Below, piece after piece: positions 8,183-15,882 of a stretch of 32,697 nt of DNA. The translations under genes were made by a program, and so were the position numbers. The stretch comes from RGIG8785 sp045655245 (lineage in GTDB: Bacteria; Bacillota; Clostridia; RGIG8785), in contig JAZOOX010000028.1 of NCBI GenBank assembly GCA_045655245.1, positions 1-32,697 on the forward strand, read 5' to 3'. A model generated the notes under the pieces. The model searched no databases. It saw nothing but the letters and a program-made list of their open reading frames with translations, and was not told the DNA's origin. How positions within the stretch are numbered: position 1 is the stretch's first letter; each line of letters begins with the position of its first letter.

Positions 8183-8665
8183 TTAATTATTCGTTACTTC
8201 CACACGACCGATAATGGTCATGGATTTTCCAATTAAATATGTGTCACCCTCGGAAAGACCGTTTAAAGATGGGTCCACCGCATCGACAGATACAGAAAAT
8301 TCTTCCTCGCAGGCGCGCCCGTCGATTTCGACCAAGCCGCGATTTAAAACAGTAACTTCGCACACTCCGTCCGTGAAATTGCCGCAAGGAGTTCCGTTCA
8401 CCAAAACAACGGCATTTTCCGCTACAGAGGATTCGGCTTTCAGAACGAAACTGCTTTGCGGAAGCACTCCGGCAAGGTCAATTCCTTCGTACACCTCGAT
8501 ATCGGTAAGCTCAGGGCGCACCTCGGGCAATAACAGACCAATCTGTGCAGTTATTAGTACGAACAGAATGCCAAGAGAAAGTGCTGCCAAATACCGTTCA
8601 AAAGTGTTTTTGCGTATTGAAACCGCTTTAAAATACATCTTTTTTCGAAAACGGTCGCGTTTCAT
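8183..8665 (-). CDS. Unknown single-pass membrane protein upstream of cmk
   Basis: 160 residues, not assigned to a named family. The N-terminus (about 1-24) is strongly basic (MKRDRFRKK...RKNTFER) and is followed by one hydrophobic helix at about 25-46, then an acidic, probably extracytoplasmic domain of about 110 residues rich in short beta-type stretches, with two Cys (near CGNFTDGVC) and a third in RACEEEF. This suggests a type II anchored protein with a small beta domain. It has a strong GGAGGGG Shine-Dalgarno 5 nt before the ATG and sits 14 nt before cmk and 35 nt after the flavoprotein gene, so it is part of this operon. Function unknown. Confidence 0.8.
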   Translation of the reverse strand: MKRDRFRKKMYFKAVSIRKNTFERYLAALSLGILFVLITAQIGLLLPEVRPELTDIEVYEGIDLAGVLPQSSFVLKAESSVAENAVVLVNGTPCGNFTDGVCEVTVLNRGLVEIDGRACEEEFSVSVDAVDPSLNGLSEGDTYLIGKSMTIIGRVEVTNN

Positions 8666-8700
8666 CCAATCCCCTCCGTTTTCTTATAATATGCGAAATG

Positions 8701-9933
8701 TCAGAGGGAGATACCTGCCAGGTATCCGGTGGAAAAAGCAATCTGTAGATTGTATCCGCCGGTAAAAGCGTCTAAATCCAAGACTTCCCCAGCAAAGAAC
8801 AAACCCGAAATCAGTTTCGATTCCATTGTTGATGGATTTACCTGCTTTACGTTTACACCGCCTGCGGTAATAATTGCTTCGTCAATGGGACGAAAAGCTT
8901 TCGGCGTCAGTTTGAAATTTTTAAGCAATCCCGCCAGGTGGTGCCGCTGTTCACGCGTAATCTGATGCACCCGTTGCTCGGGGTCGATTCCGGACACCTG
9001 TACAAAAACGGGTATCAATGCCCGCGGCAACAACCCGTCCAAAGCATTAGAAAAAGTTTTTCTCGATTCTTTTTCAAAATCACGACACAACCGTTGGTCC
9101 AATGTTTCAAAATTAAGGGCGGGTTTTAGGTCGATGGATAAAATGTATGATGAAACAGACGGATCCTTCATCACCGAACTTGCGCTTAAGACCAGCGGCC
9201 CACTAACGCCAAAGTGAGTAAATAACATCTCGCCCAATTCCGAAAAGCACACTTTATTTCGATCATCGGTTACGGTTAAGACGACATTCCGCAGTGACAA
9301 TCCTTGTAAATCCTTAACATAGCTCTCCTCGGTCACAATGGGAACAAGGGAAGGCTTTGGCGGAATGATATCGTGTCCGCCCGCCTCGGCAAAACCATAT
9401 CCGTCCCCGGTGGATCCCGTTATGGGGTAAGAGCATCCTCCGGTTGCGACGATGACACGATCCGCTTGAAAGGAGGTACCGTCAGAGAGAGTAACGCCCT
9501 TAACCGAACCGTCACCAAACAAGAGATGTTTTACCGTTGTCTGTGCTTTAAACACCACGCCAAAGGACTTTGCATAGGCAACCAAAGCATCTGCAACATC
9601 ACGGGACTTGTCCGAAACGGGAAAAATTCTCCCGCCCCGCTCTACTTTGGTTTGGACTCCATGACGGTGCAAAATATCCAAAATCGATTCTACGGGGAAC
9701 TGATAAAAAGCACTATACAAAAAAGCTGGGTTGTGTACTACTTGAGCGATTAGTTCTTCGGGGTCTGAATCATTGGTAATGTTACAGCGTCCCTTTCCTG
9801 TAATCATCAGCTTTCGAAGAGGAAACTTGTTTTTGTCAAAAACAGTTACAGAATGCCCGTTCTTTGCCGCAGTTGCCGCCGCTAAAACCCCAGCAGGTCC
9901 CGCTCCGACAACTGCTACTTTAAGCTTCGTCAT
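8701..9933 (-). CDS. NAD(P)/FAD-dependent oxidoreductase, HI0933/YhiN (BaiN-like) family
   Basis: A 410-residue flavoprotein. It opens with the FAD dinucleotide-binding motif VGAGPAGVLAAATAAKNG (about 8-25) and an acidic residue closing the second strand (VFDKN). The family-specific GKGRCNITN follows, then ATGGCSYPITGSTGDGY and a C-terminal GEVLDLDAFTGGYNLQIAFSTG, the FAD-closing motif. The family includes the bile-acid flavoprotein BaiN, but most members have no proven substrate, so no substrate is claimed. It overlaps the upstream RpiR-type regulator by 14 bp. This flavoprotein next to cmk recurs in Clostridia, so context points to a housekeeping role rather than bile-acid metabolism. Confidence 0.92.
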   Translation of the reverse strand: MTKLKVAVVGAGPAGVLAAATAAKNGHSVTVFDKNKFPLRKLMITGKGRCNITNDSDPEELIAQVVHNPAFLYSAFYQFPVESILDILHRHGVQTKVERGGRIFPVSDKSRDVADALVAYAKSFGVVFKAQTTVKHLLFGDGSVKGVTLSDGTSFQADRVIVATGGCSYPITGSTGDGYGFAEAGGHDIIPPKPSLVPIVTEESYVKDLQGLSLRNVVLTVTDDRNKVCFSELGEMLFTHFGVSGPLVLSASSVMKDPSVSSYILSIDLKPALNFETLDQRLCRDFEKESRKTFSNALDGLLPRALIPVFVQVSGIDPEQRVHQITREQRHHLAGLLKNFKLTPKAFRPIDEAIITAGGVNVKQVNPSTMESKLISGLFFAGEVLDLDAFTGGYNLQIAFSTGYLAGISL

Positions 9934-10786
9934 GGTTTTGATACACCCCGTTACTTTCCCACAGTTGTTCTAATCGATCAAAAGTTTTATACAGTTCTTC
10001 CTTCTTGTTCAGGCAAAGGGAAACAATCAACGCGTTCACAACACTCAGCGGTGCAACCAAGGAGTCCACCACCGAGGTCATGCCCGTTGAACAGATCAGG
10101 GTACAGTCGGATAAAGTGTGAATCGGTGAGTTTTCGCTGTCGGTAATGCCGATTACCGTAGCATTTTGCATTTTAGCGTATTTTAAAGCGGTAATCGTAC
10201 GGGTAGAATAACGCGGAAAACTCAAGCCAATAACAACGTCGTTTGCACCGACTCGCATGATCTCTTCATCGATTTCCGCGGAAGTAGCTCCCGGAATCAG
10301 TTTTACATGTCGGAACATCAGGTTGAGATAAAATGCCAAAAAGGTGGCTAACGACCCTGCACTGCGGACACCCACAACATAAATGTGGTTGGCACTCATA
10401 ATGGTTTCAACTGCTTTTTGAAATGCTTTTTTATCCAGTTGTTCCATTGTCTGACGAATGCAATCAATATCCGCATTTAAAACCGTCTCTAATGTCTCTT
10501 CGGGGTCAACGTGTTCTTCTGTCAATTCCAAGCGTTGCACAGCATTCATTTTATTACGAATGGCCTCTCGCAAGGCACGCTGGAAATGAGGATAACCGTC
10601 ATATCCCAATTCTGTAGCAAAACGAACAACGGTCGATTCACTCACGTTGGAAATGTCGCCCAGTTTCACTGCGGTCATATAAGCAGCCTTACTGCTGTTT
10701 TCCAGAATGTAGTTGGCAATCGAGCGTTGTCCTTTGCTGAACTCGCCCATTCCCGCGCGAATTTTGGAAATTACATCTTCCCTCAT
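9920..10786 (-). CDS. MurR/RpiR-family transcriptional regulator
   Basis: 288 residues with an N-terminal RpiR-type helix-turn-helix (about 1-80; FSKGQRSIANYILENSS, then NVSESTVVRFATELGYDGYPHFQRALREA) and a C-terminal SIS sugar-phosphate-binding domain (about 120-260; IYVVGVRSAGSLATFLAFYL, GLSFPRYSTRTITALKYAK, IGITDSENSPI). Such proteins sense phosphosugars and usually repress or activate sugar or amino-sugar genes. I chose the ATG at 10786 because GGAGGT precedes it; the longer frame would place that site inside the gene. No sugar-uptake gene is adjacent, so the regulated target is not evident. It is translated right after the 110-residue unknown gene, whose stop is 10 nt upstream. Confidence 0.92.
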   Translation of the reverse strand: MREDVISKIRAGMGEFSKGQRSIANYILENSSKAAYMTAVKLGDISNVSESTVVRFATELGYDGYPHFQRALREAIRNKMNAVQRLELTEEHVDPEETLETVLNADIDCIRQTMEQLDKKAFQKAVETIMSANHIYVVGVRSAGSLATFLAFYLNLMFRHVKLIPGATSAEIDEEIMRVGANDVVIGLSFPRYSTRTITALKYAKMQNATVIGITDSENSPIHTLSDCTLICSTGMTSVVDSLVAPLSVVNALIVSLCLNKKEELYKTFDRLEQLWESNGVYQNHDEA

Positions 10787-10796
10787 AGTACCTCCA

Positions 10797-11129
10797 TCAG
10801 GCGTGACAGCCTGACTCAAAATAATGTTCTAAAGACAGAGTCCAAACGCCGTCTGTGTCGGTAAATCGCAATGCCTTTAAAAAATCAGTCATACCATCAT
10901 CGTGACAAGTTGCCGTCTTCGCGCCGTTTAAATCAGCGTAATTCAGTGCCGCTTTGCCAAGGCCGTACAACAGTGAAAAGTCTAAAGCGTCGGTCGTCCT
11001 TAAATCCGAAAGATCGGCGTTCCCGTTTTGCAGATACACATTTACCGAGCCCAAAACGTTTTCGCCTTCTGTCACAACTATTTGAACCGTGTTCAACCCC
11101 TTCAAGTTTATCGGCTTAATCTCAATCAT
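10797..11129 (-). CDS. Small unknown protein between rluB and the RpiR regulator
   Basis: 110 residues (MIEIKPINLKG...), not recognised as a known family. It appears soluble, of mixed composition, without a signal peptide or a membrane segment; the first half suggests alternating strands (TVQIVVTEGENVLGSVNVYL), followed by a helical stretch (LLYGLGKAALNYADLNGA) and a C-terminal strand (GVWTLSLEHYF). Its two cysteines are in the last third. The start ATG has GGGAG upstream and overlaps the rluB stop by 8 bp; its stop is 10 nt from the next start, so it is operon-embedded and probably translated. Function unknown. Confidence 0.75.
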   Translation of the reverse strand: MIEIKPINLKGLNTVQIVVTEGENVLGSVNVYLQNGNADLSDLRTTDALDFSLLYGLGKAALNYADLNGAKTATCHDDGMTDFLKALRFTDTDGVWTLSLEHYFESGCHA

Positions 11130-11844
11130 TATAATACACTCCCGTCAACGCCTGAATTTCTGCGGGACGAAGTTTTCGCCACTGCCCCAAAAGCAAGTTT
11201 CCCAACCGAACGGGACCAAACTGTATCCGCTCTAATTCGATTACCGGGTAACCGATTGCTGCGCACATCTTGCGAACCTGCCTGTTTTTTCCTTCGTGAA
11301 TGGTGATCAACAGTTCGGTGCTGTTACGGTTCATTTTAACAACCTCAACTTTTGCAGGGCGACTGACATAACCGTCCAGCCGCACCCCTTTTCGCAGACG
11401 TTCTACTGCGAGGTGCGGAACAATCCCGCGAACCAAAGCACGATAGGTCTTTTCCAGTTCATATTTCGGATGGGTTGCACGATAAGTCATTTCGCCGTCG
11501 TTGGTTAAGATCAAAAGCCCCGAAGTATCGTAATCCAAACGGCCGACCGGATGGAGATGCGGGATCTCAGCGTCTGCCACCGCCTCCATCACCGTCATAC
11601 GCCCTTGCGGGTCATATGCAGTCGTAACCATCCCTTTTGGTTTATGAAAAGCAATATAAACTTTTTTCAGACTGTATTGAAGCGGCTCGCCATCAAAAGA
11701 AACACTGTCGACGTTGGGATCAACTTCAACACCCATTGTACGGATGACCGTGCCGTTTACGCTGACACGACCCGCCGCAATCAGTTCTTCTGCCTTACGC
11801 CGCGAAGCCACACCGCATTCGGCCAGGAATTTTTGAAGTCTCAT
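11122..11844 (-). CDS. rluB: 23S rRNA pseudouridine synthase, RluB/RsuA family
   Basis: Makes pseudouridine in rRNA (RluB acts on 23S, RsuA on 16S). The 240-residue protein has an N-terminal S4 RNA-binding domain (about 1-60; MRLQKFLAECGVASRRKAEELI, GRVSVNG), the catalytic motif GRLDYDTSGLLILTNDG with the active-site Asp, the LEKTYRALV strand, and the C-terminal GKNRQVRKMCAAIGYPV block. RluB and RsuA cannot be separated firmly by eye; the Gram-positive context favours RluB. The start has GGAGG at good spacing. Its Shine-Dalgarno, start and probable promoter lie inside the end of the dacF frame. Confidence 0.93.
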   Translation of the reverse strand: MRLQKFLAECGVASRRKAEELIAAGRVSVNGTVIRTMGVEVDPNVDSVSFDGEPLQYSLKKVYIAFHKPKGMVTTAYDPQGRMTVMEAVADAEIPHLHPVGRLDYDTSGLLILTNDGEMTYRATHPKYELEKTYRALVRGIVPHLAVERLRKGVRLDGYVSRPAKVEVVKMNRNSTELLITIHEGKNRQVRKMCAAIGYPVIELERIQFGPVRLGNLLLGQWRKLRPAEIQALTGVYYND

Positions 11845-13006
11845 TTGAATCTTCCTCCATACTTGTTAGATTTATTATATCTTTTTTCTCGGGAAGATTC
11901 AACCATTTTCTTGATATTTTCTGAAAACAATCAAACACCGTGTCCTTGTTTTTAACGCCTGCAACCGTCATATCCGTTACAAGAGATGCATTCCCGATAT
12001 AAACACCATCCAGCATCCAGGTTACAGATCCGTAATTGGTCCCGGCGATTACCGGCGCTTCCACTTCCTCTGGGATTTGAAATTTCTGTTCCACCCGCTC
12101 AAGTTCCTCTTTGCTCAGCCGTACTGCCAAAGCTGCGTCTGCTTTAAGAGGAAGGTACGCTTTCTCACCGTTTAAAATCGGTAAAGTCACCAAATGTTCG
12201 TTTTCCGTACACAAAGAACTGACGGGATAGGTTTCAAAACACGAATCCAGTAATTGAGTATGGTCGTTCCAGTCGTCCGATGCATTTAGTGTGACCACAA
12301 TCAGTTGCTGATCATCTCTTGTCGCCGAAGAAACAAGGCAACGCCCCGTCTTTTTGGTGAATCCGGTTTTTACGCCGTCGCAATCCTTATAGTTCCACAA
12401 TAGTTTGTTATGATTTTTCAGCGCCCTCCCCCAGGAGTGCCCCTCCCATTCAATGGTCGCCTCGCGGGTCTTAGCCAATTCGCGAAACGCTTCGTTTTTC
12501 ATTGCATATGAGGTAATCAAGGCAAGGTCGTATGCGGTTGTAAAGTGTCCTTCGGCGTCCAGACCGTGGGGGTTTTTAAACTGAGTGTTGTTTGCACCGA
12601 TTTCTTTTGCTTTTTGGGTCATCAACTCAGCAAAGGCACTTTCACTTCCACTAATGTGCTCGGCAATCGCAGAAGCGGCATCGTTCCCCGAATTCAACAT
12701 TAAGCCTTGCAGTAACGAGCGAAGACTAATCTTCTCCCCCTCCTCCAACCAGATGGAGGATCCTTCTACATTTGCCGCGTGCCTGCTAACTGTGACAACA
12801 TCCTCCAAGTTTCCGTTTTCCAAAGCACAAAGAGCCGTCATAATTTTTGTAGTACTCGCCATTGAACGTTTTTCAAACCCGTTCTTTTCATACAACACAC
12901 GGTTATTTGTCGCGTCCAGTACGACCGCTGATGCCGCTGAAATTGCACTTGCTGAAAAATCGCAAATGCAGGATAACACAAACAACAATACCAATACTCT
13001 TTTCAT
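11795..13006 (-). CDS. dacF: D-alanyl-D-alanine carboxypeptidase, PBP5/DacF type, secreted
   Basis: Removes the terminal D-Ala from peptidoglycan stem peptides outside the membrane. 403 residues from the ATG at 13006, chosen because AGGAGGT lies just upstream; a longer TTG-started frame covers that site. A signal peptide (MKRVLVLLFVLSCICDFSASA) is evident. Catalytic motifs are MASTTKIM (SxxK, nucleophile Ser), LNSGNDAA (SGN) and VKTGFTKKTG (KTG). A C-terminal PBP5-type beta domain follows. The last 20 or so residues are encoded by what looks like the rluB promoter, ribosome-binding site and first codons (50-bp overlap), with no typical amphipathic anchor at the very end. Sporulation-specific DacF or vegetative DacA is not distinguishable here. 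Confidence 0.93.
   Translation of the reverse strand: MKRVLVLLFVLSCICDFSASAISAASAVVLDATNNRVLYEKNGFEKRSMASTTKIMTALCALENGNLEDVVTVSRHAANVEGSSIWLEEGEKISLRSLLQGLMLNSGNDAASAIAEHISGSESAFAELMTQKAKEIGANNTQFKNPHGLDAEGHFTTAYDLALITSYAMKNEAFRELAKTREATIEWEGHSWGRALKNHNKLLWNYKDCDGVKTGFTKKTGRCLVSSATRDDQQLIVVTLNASDDWNDHTQLLDSCFETYPVSSLCTENEHLVTLPILNGEKAYLPLKADAALAVRLSKEELERVEQKFQIPEEVEAPVIAGTNYGSVTWMLDGVYIGNASLVTDMTVAGVKNKDTVFDCFQKISRKWLNLPEKKDIINLTSMEEDSNETSKIPGRMRCGFAA
11874..11902 (-). promoter_or_regulatory. Candidate SigA-type promoter for rluB and downstream genes
   Basis: On the minus strand there is TTGAAT (11897-11902), a 17-nt spacer and a perfect TATAAT (11874-11879). It sits about 30 nt before the rluB start and inside the 3' end of the dacF coding frame. 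It would give rluB-RpiR-flavoprotein-cmk-plsC-ispH an internal promoter independent of dacF. Confidence 0.6.
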
Positions 13007-13019
13007 TTTACCTCCTAAC

Positions 13020-13045
13020 AAAAAAGGCGGAAGTTCCCTTCCGCC
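13020..13045 (-). terminator. Intrinsic terminator after the ABC exporter gene
   Basis: The minus-strand stem GGCGGAAG-loop GGAA-CTTCCGCC is followed by six U. It lies 34 nt after the ABC gene stop and 14 nt before the dacF start, so dacF must initiate within or close to this 73-nt gap. I found no convincing SigA promoter there; a non-SigA (sporulation) promoter is possible but not demonstrated. Confidence 0.85.
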
Positions 13046-13079
13046 GCCTTGTTACAGTATACGGTATATGTCTGCGTAA

Positions 13080-14816
13080 TTATGAATACTTTTGACAGAG
13101 TTCACTATAAAGACCGCCTCTTGCGACCAGCTCGTCGTGCGTTCCTTCTTCCATAATCCCGTCAGGAGTAAGGACAAAAATCCTGTCTGCATTCCGTACC
13201 GTAGAAAGTCTATGAGCAATGGTTAAGGTGGTCCGACCCTCCGAGAGCCTTATCAGCGATTGTCGAACCGCAAACTCACTTTCATTATCCAGGGACGAAG
13301 TAGCCTCGTCTAAAATCAGAATCGGCGGGTTTTTTAAGAAGGTTCGGGCGATGCTGATACGCTGTTTCTGCCCACCTGATAGTTTGACGCCCCGTTCACC
13401 GACATACGAATCATATCCGTTCGGCAACGCCTCGATAAATTCATGTGCATCGGCGCGTTTTGCTGCTTCAATGGCTTCTTCCCGGGTTGCACCCTCTTTG
13501 CCGTATAAGATGTTCTCCAACACAGTACCCGAGAACAAATACACATCTTGCTGGACGGTGCCGACCTGTTCCCGCAATGATTGCAACGTTACCTGACGGA
13601 TATCCTGATCATCAATCAGAATACGCCCTTCCTGAACCTCGTAAAACCGCGGGATGAGATTGCAAAGCGTACTCTTTCCGCCACCGGAAGGTCCGACAAT
13701 GGCAATGTTCTCCCCTGCTTTAATTGTCAGTTCGATATGTTTAAGCACCTTTTCCTGACCGTCGGTATAACCAAAGGAAACGTTCTCAAAACGGATTTCA
13801 CCGCGGGTCAGTTCAAGGGTCCTTGCCTCAGGTAAATCGTGGATACGAACCGGCTGGTCCAGTACTTCTGAAAACCGTTCAATTCCGGCCATACCACGTT
13901 GGAACTGCTCGGTAAATTCGACGATACGACGAATCGACGTAATCAGTGTTGTTACATACAGCAAGTAGGCAATCAAATCCGGAGCGGCAATTTTTCCGTT
14001 GATAACAAAAACCGACCCTACCACCACAACCAACAAATTCATGATCCCGTCAAACAAGCGGATGGTGGTATGAAAATTTGCCATATAAAAGTATCCAACC
14101 CGCTTAATCGTCAAAAACAAGCGGTTCCCCGATTCAAATTTAGAACGCTCTACGCCCTCATTTGCAAAGGATTGAACCACACGAATCCCAAGGAGACTGT
14201 CTTCGATCTGTGCATTCAATTCACCAATCTGCACGCGGGATTCCCTGAAATTGCGCCGCATTTTTTTGTTCTGACGGCGGGCAATCACCAGCATGACCGG
14301 TAAACAGGCAAAAATGATAAGGGTAAGCGTAAGGTCCATTTTTCCCAGTATAATAAACGATGCAATGATTTTAATCCCCGCAATAAAAAACTCTTCGGGA
14401 CAATGGTGGGAAAACTCCGCAATATCGAAAAGGTCATTGGTCATTCTGGACATCAACTGACCGACCTTTGCCTCGTCATAGAAAGAAAAGGACAGTCGCT
14501 GAAGATGGGAGAATAAATCACTTCTCATATCCGTCTCGATACGAGAACCCATGATATGTCCAATAGAAGAGGTGTAATAGTTTGCAATTGCATCAATTAC
14601 ACAAAGGGTCAGATAAAGTCCGCCCAATCGCAATACATAGGTCACCGTCAAACTGCTGATGTTGTTAAGACATCTGTCGGTAATGTCCCGAATGATCAAC
14701 GGCAAAACCAGCGCACACAAGGTGGTCAAAGCCGCACAGAACAAGTCTGCCAGTATAATGTGTTTGTACCGCCATAAGTACGGAAAAAATCGTTTTAATA
14801 AGCTTGTCTTTTTCAT
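13080..14816 (-). CDS. ABC exporter, fused membrane and ATPase domains (MsbA/LmrA-like half transporter)
   Basis: 578 residues. The N-terminal part (about 1-310) is a six-helix ABC-exporter membrane domain, with hydrophobic helices near 20-42, 60-80, 140-175 and 245-290. The nucleotide-binding domain occupies about 330-578, with Walker A GPSGGGKST, Q-loop QQDVYLF, signature LSGGQKQR, Walker B ILILDEATSSLD and H-loop IAHRLST. Such half-size exporters homodimerise and export lipids, drugs or peptides; the substrate cannot be told from sequence. It follows gerW after a 45-nt gap with a hairpin, and ends the transcription unit at a strong terminator. The start ATG has GAGGAA upstream. Confidence 0.93.
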   Translation of the reverse strand: MKKTSLLKRFFPYLWRYKHIILADLFCAALTTLCALVLPLIIRDITDRCLNNISSLTVTYVLRLGGLYLTLCVIDAIANYYTSSIGHIMGSRIETDMRSDLFSHLQRLSFSFYDEAKVGQLMSRMTNDLFDIAEFSHHCPEEFFIAGIKIIASFIILGKMDLTLTLIIFACLPVMLVIARRQNKKMRRNFRESRVQIGELNAQIEDSLLGIRVVQSFANEGVERSKFESGNRLFLTIKRVGYFYMANFHTTIRLFDGIMNLLVVVVGSVFVINGKIAAPDLIAYLLYVTTLITSIRRIVEFTEQFQRGMAGIERFSEVLDQPVRIHDLPEARTLELTRGEIRFENVSFGYTDGQEKVLKHIELTIKAGENIAIVGPSGGGKSTLCNLIPRFYEVQEGRILIDDQDIRQVTLQSLREQVGTVQQDVYLFSGTVLENILYGKEGATREEAIEAAKRADAHEFIEALPNGYDSYVGERGVKLSGGQKQRISIARTFLKNPPILILDEATSSLDNESEFAVRQSLIRLSEGRTTLTIAHRLSTVRNADRIFVLTPDGIMEEGTHDELVARGGLYSELCQKYS

Positions 14817-14833
14817 TGTTCCTCACATATAAA

Positions 14834-14857
14834 GAAGCCACTGTTGCCAGCGGCTTC
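14834..14857 (-). terminator. Hairpin between gerW and the ABC exporter gene (weak terminator or attenuator)
   Basis: On the minus strand GAAGCCGCTG-GCAA-CAGTGGCTTC forms a 10-bp stem with a GNRA-type tetraloop, followed by UUUAUAU, a poor U tract. It may give partial termination or protect the 3' end of the gerW message, reducing exporter expression relative to gerW. Confidence 0.6.
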
Positions 14858-14861
14858 CCGA

Positions 14862-15269
14862 TTATTCTTCAACAGAAGGGGTATTCTTTTTGCGCAACGG
14901 AATGGTAAACTTTTCGGAAGAAACCAGCTTGTCTACCAAATCAGGAACGTAGTCGATCAGCTTATCCACGGGGCGATTAGCGCTGTCGACAGGCATCAGA
15001 CGAACGTGCCCGTTACCAACAACCATAAACGCGATAGGCTGAATCGAAACACCGCCGCCACTGCCGCCGCCAAAAAGACCGTCTTTTCCGGATTTGGGTA
15101 CAAACTCGCTTCCTCCTGCAGCAAAACCGAAGCTCACTTTAGAAATCGGGATAATGACCGTTCCGTCAGGTGTAGTAACGGGGTCGCCAACAATGGTATT
15201 TACGTCAACCATGTTTTTGATATTTTCCATTGCGGTGGACATCAGTCCTTGGATGGGATGTTCTGCCAT
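14862..15269 (-). CDS. gerW: GerW/YtfJ-family sporulation protein
   Basis: 135 residues, full length for the YtfJ (GerW) family. The opening MAEHPIQGLMSTAMENIKNM, the DGTVIIPISKVSFGFAAGG core, a glycine-rich loop (GLFGGGSGGGVS) and the IQPIAFMVV strand are hallmarks. In Bacillus subtilis GerW is made in the forespore and is needed for L-alanine germination; a role in spore formation or germination is the family expectation here. The DUF2953 gene ends 2 nt before its stop-start junction region, reproducing the ytfI-ytfJ pair of Bacillus. No forespore-type promoter was identified directly upstream; it is likely co-transcribed with DUF2953. Confidence 0.93.
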   Translation of the reverse strand: MAEHPIQGLMSTAMENIKNMVDVNTIVGDPVTTPDGTVIIPISKVSFGFAAGGSEFVPKSGKDGLFGGGSGGGVSIQPIAFMVVGNGHVRLMPVDSANRPVDKLIDYVPDLVDKLVSSEKFTIPLRKKNTPSVEE

Positions 15270-15271
15270 GT

Positions 15272-15838
15272 TTAATCCTCCTTGTTTTTTTCACCGACAG
15301 TAACTGCCAGTGCAACTATTGCAATACCCATAATATGGGCCAAGCATGTGGTAATTATTCCGCTACAGGTTACCGAAAAAGCAGACGACTGAAAATCAGG
15401 TGTAACAGTTACTTCGTCAAATCTCACTTTTTTAGAATGATAAAGCCTGGCTTGAATGCCATATACCAAGCCATAAATTCCTCCTGCCGCCATACCGGTT
15501 GCCGCGGCGTCGCCCAAACCAAAAGACAGATTAAAACGCAAATGCCGCATTTGAGGCAACAGTGGAATCTGCTTCAGCACACTAAAAACGATTCTTAAGA
15601 TAAGACGAAGATTACTTAGTAATTCCGAGGAGGATTTCTTCTTTGGTGTATTCCCTTGTTTTTTCTTGTCAGGCTTCTTCGTTTTGGATGCCGTGCCCAG
15701 CGCCCACACCCGAACGCCAAATACTTTTATCTTCAGCGCCAGATGCTTTTCGGTAATTTCAAAGACGAGAGTAAGCGGCGCAAAAAGGATTGTCCCAAGA
15801 ATCAACACAACAAGAATCCAGATGGTAATCCCCTCCAA
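15272..15838 (-). CDS. DUF2953 protein (YtfI-like), start uncertain
   Basis: About 188 residues with an N-terminal membrane helix (IWILVVLILGTILFAPLTLVF), a charged K/P-rich linker (about 52-72), then the DUF2953 body (LRFNLSFGLGDAAATGMAAGGIYGL, VTVTPDFQSS) and a second helix near the C-terminus. It is the usual partner of ytfJ/gerW; function unknown but linked to sporulation by context. The start is unclear. The longest frame begins with a TTG at 15838, which has no Shine-Dalgarno and would lie only about 9 nt from the predicted transcript start. A strong GGAGGGG (15830-15836) is inside that frame, 6 nt before an in-frame ATC (15823). No in-frame ATG or GTG fits that spacing. Confidence 0.85.
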   Translation of the reverse strand: MEGITIWILVVLILGTILFAPLTLVFEITEKHLALKIKVFGVRVWALGTASKTKKPDKKKQGNTPKKKSSSELLSNLRLILRIVFSVLKQIPLLPQMRHLRFNLSFGLGDAAATGMAAGGIYGLVYGIQARLYHSKKVRFDEVTVTPDFQSSAFSVTCSGIITTCLAHIMGIAIVALAVTVGEKNKED

Positions 15839-15853
15839 TACTTTTCACTTATT

Positions 15854-15882
15854 ATTATAATTCGGTAAAAGAAACCTGTCAA
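15854..15882 (-). promoter_or_regulatory. Consensus SigA promoter for DUF2953-gerW
   Basis: On the minus strand TTGACA (15877-15882), exactly 17 nt, then TATAAT (15854-15859): a perfect consensus. Predicted transcription starts near 15846. The -35 box forms the left arm of the palindrome at 15877-15896. Confidence 0.9.

Noticed and set aside
8701..9933. Bile-acid 7-dehydroxylation function (BaiN) for the flavoprotein
   Set aside because: Only family membership supports it; no bai genes are nearby and the cmk neighbourhood is a common housekeeping context.
13046..13079. TATACT-like hexamer as a SigA promoter for dacF
   Set aside because: No -35-like hexamer lies at a usable distance, and the terminator stem falls between it and the gene.
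15845..15865. PerR-like box in the AT-rich DUF2953 promoter
   Set aside because: Only one half-site (TTATAAT) matches; the second half has too few matching positions and is explained by the -10 element.
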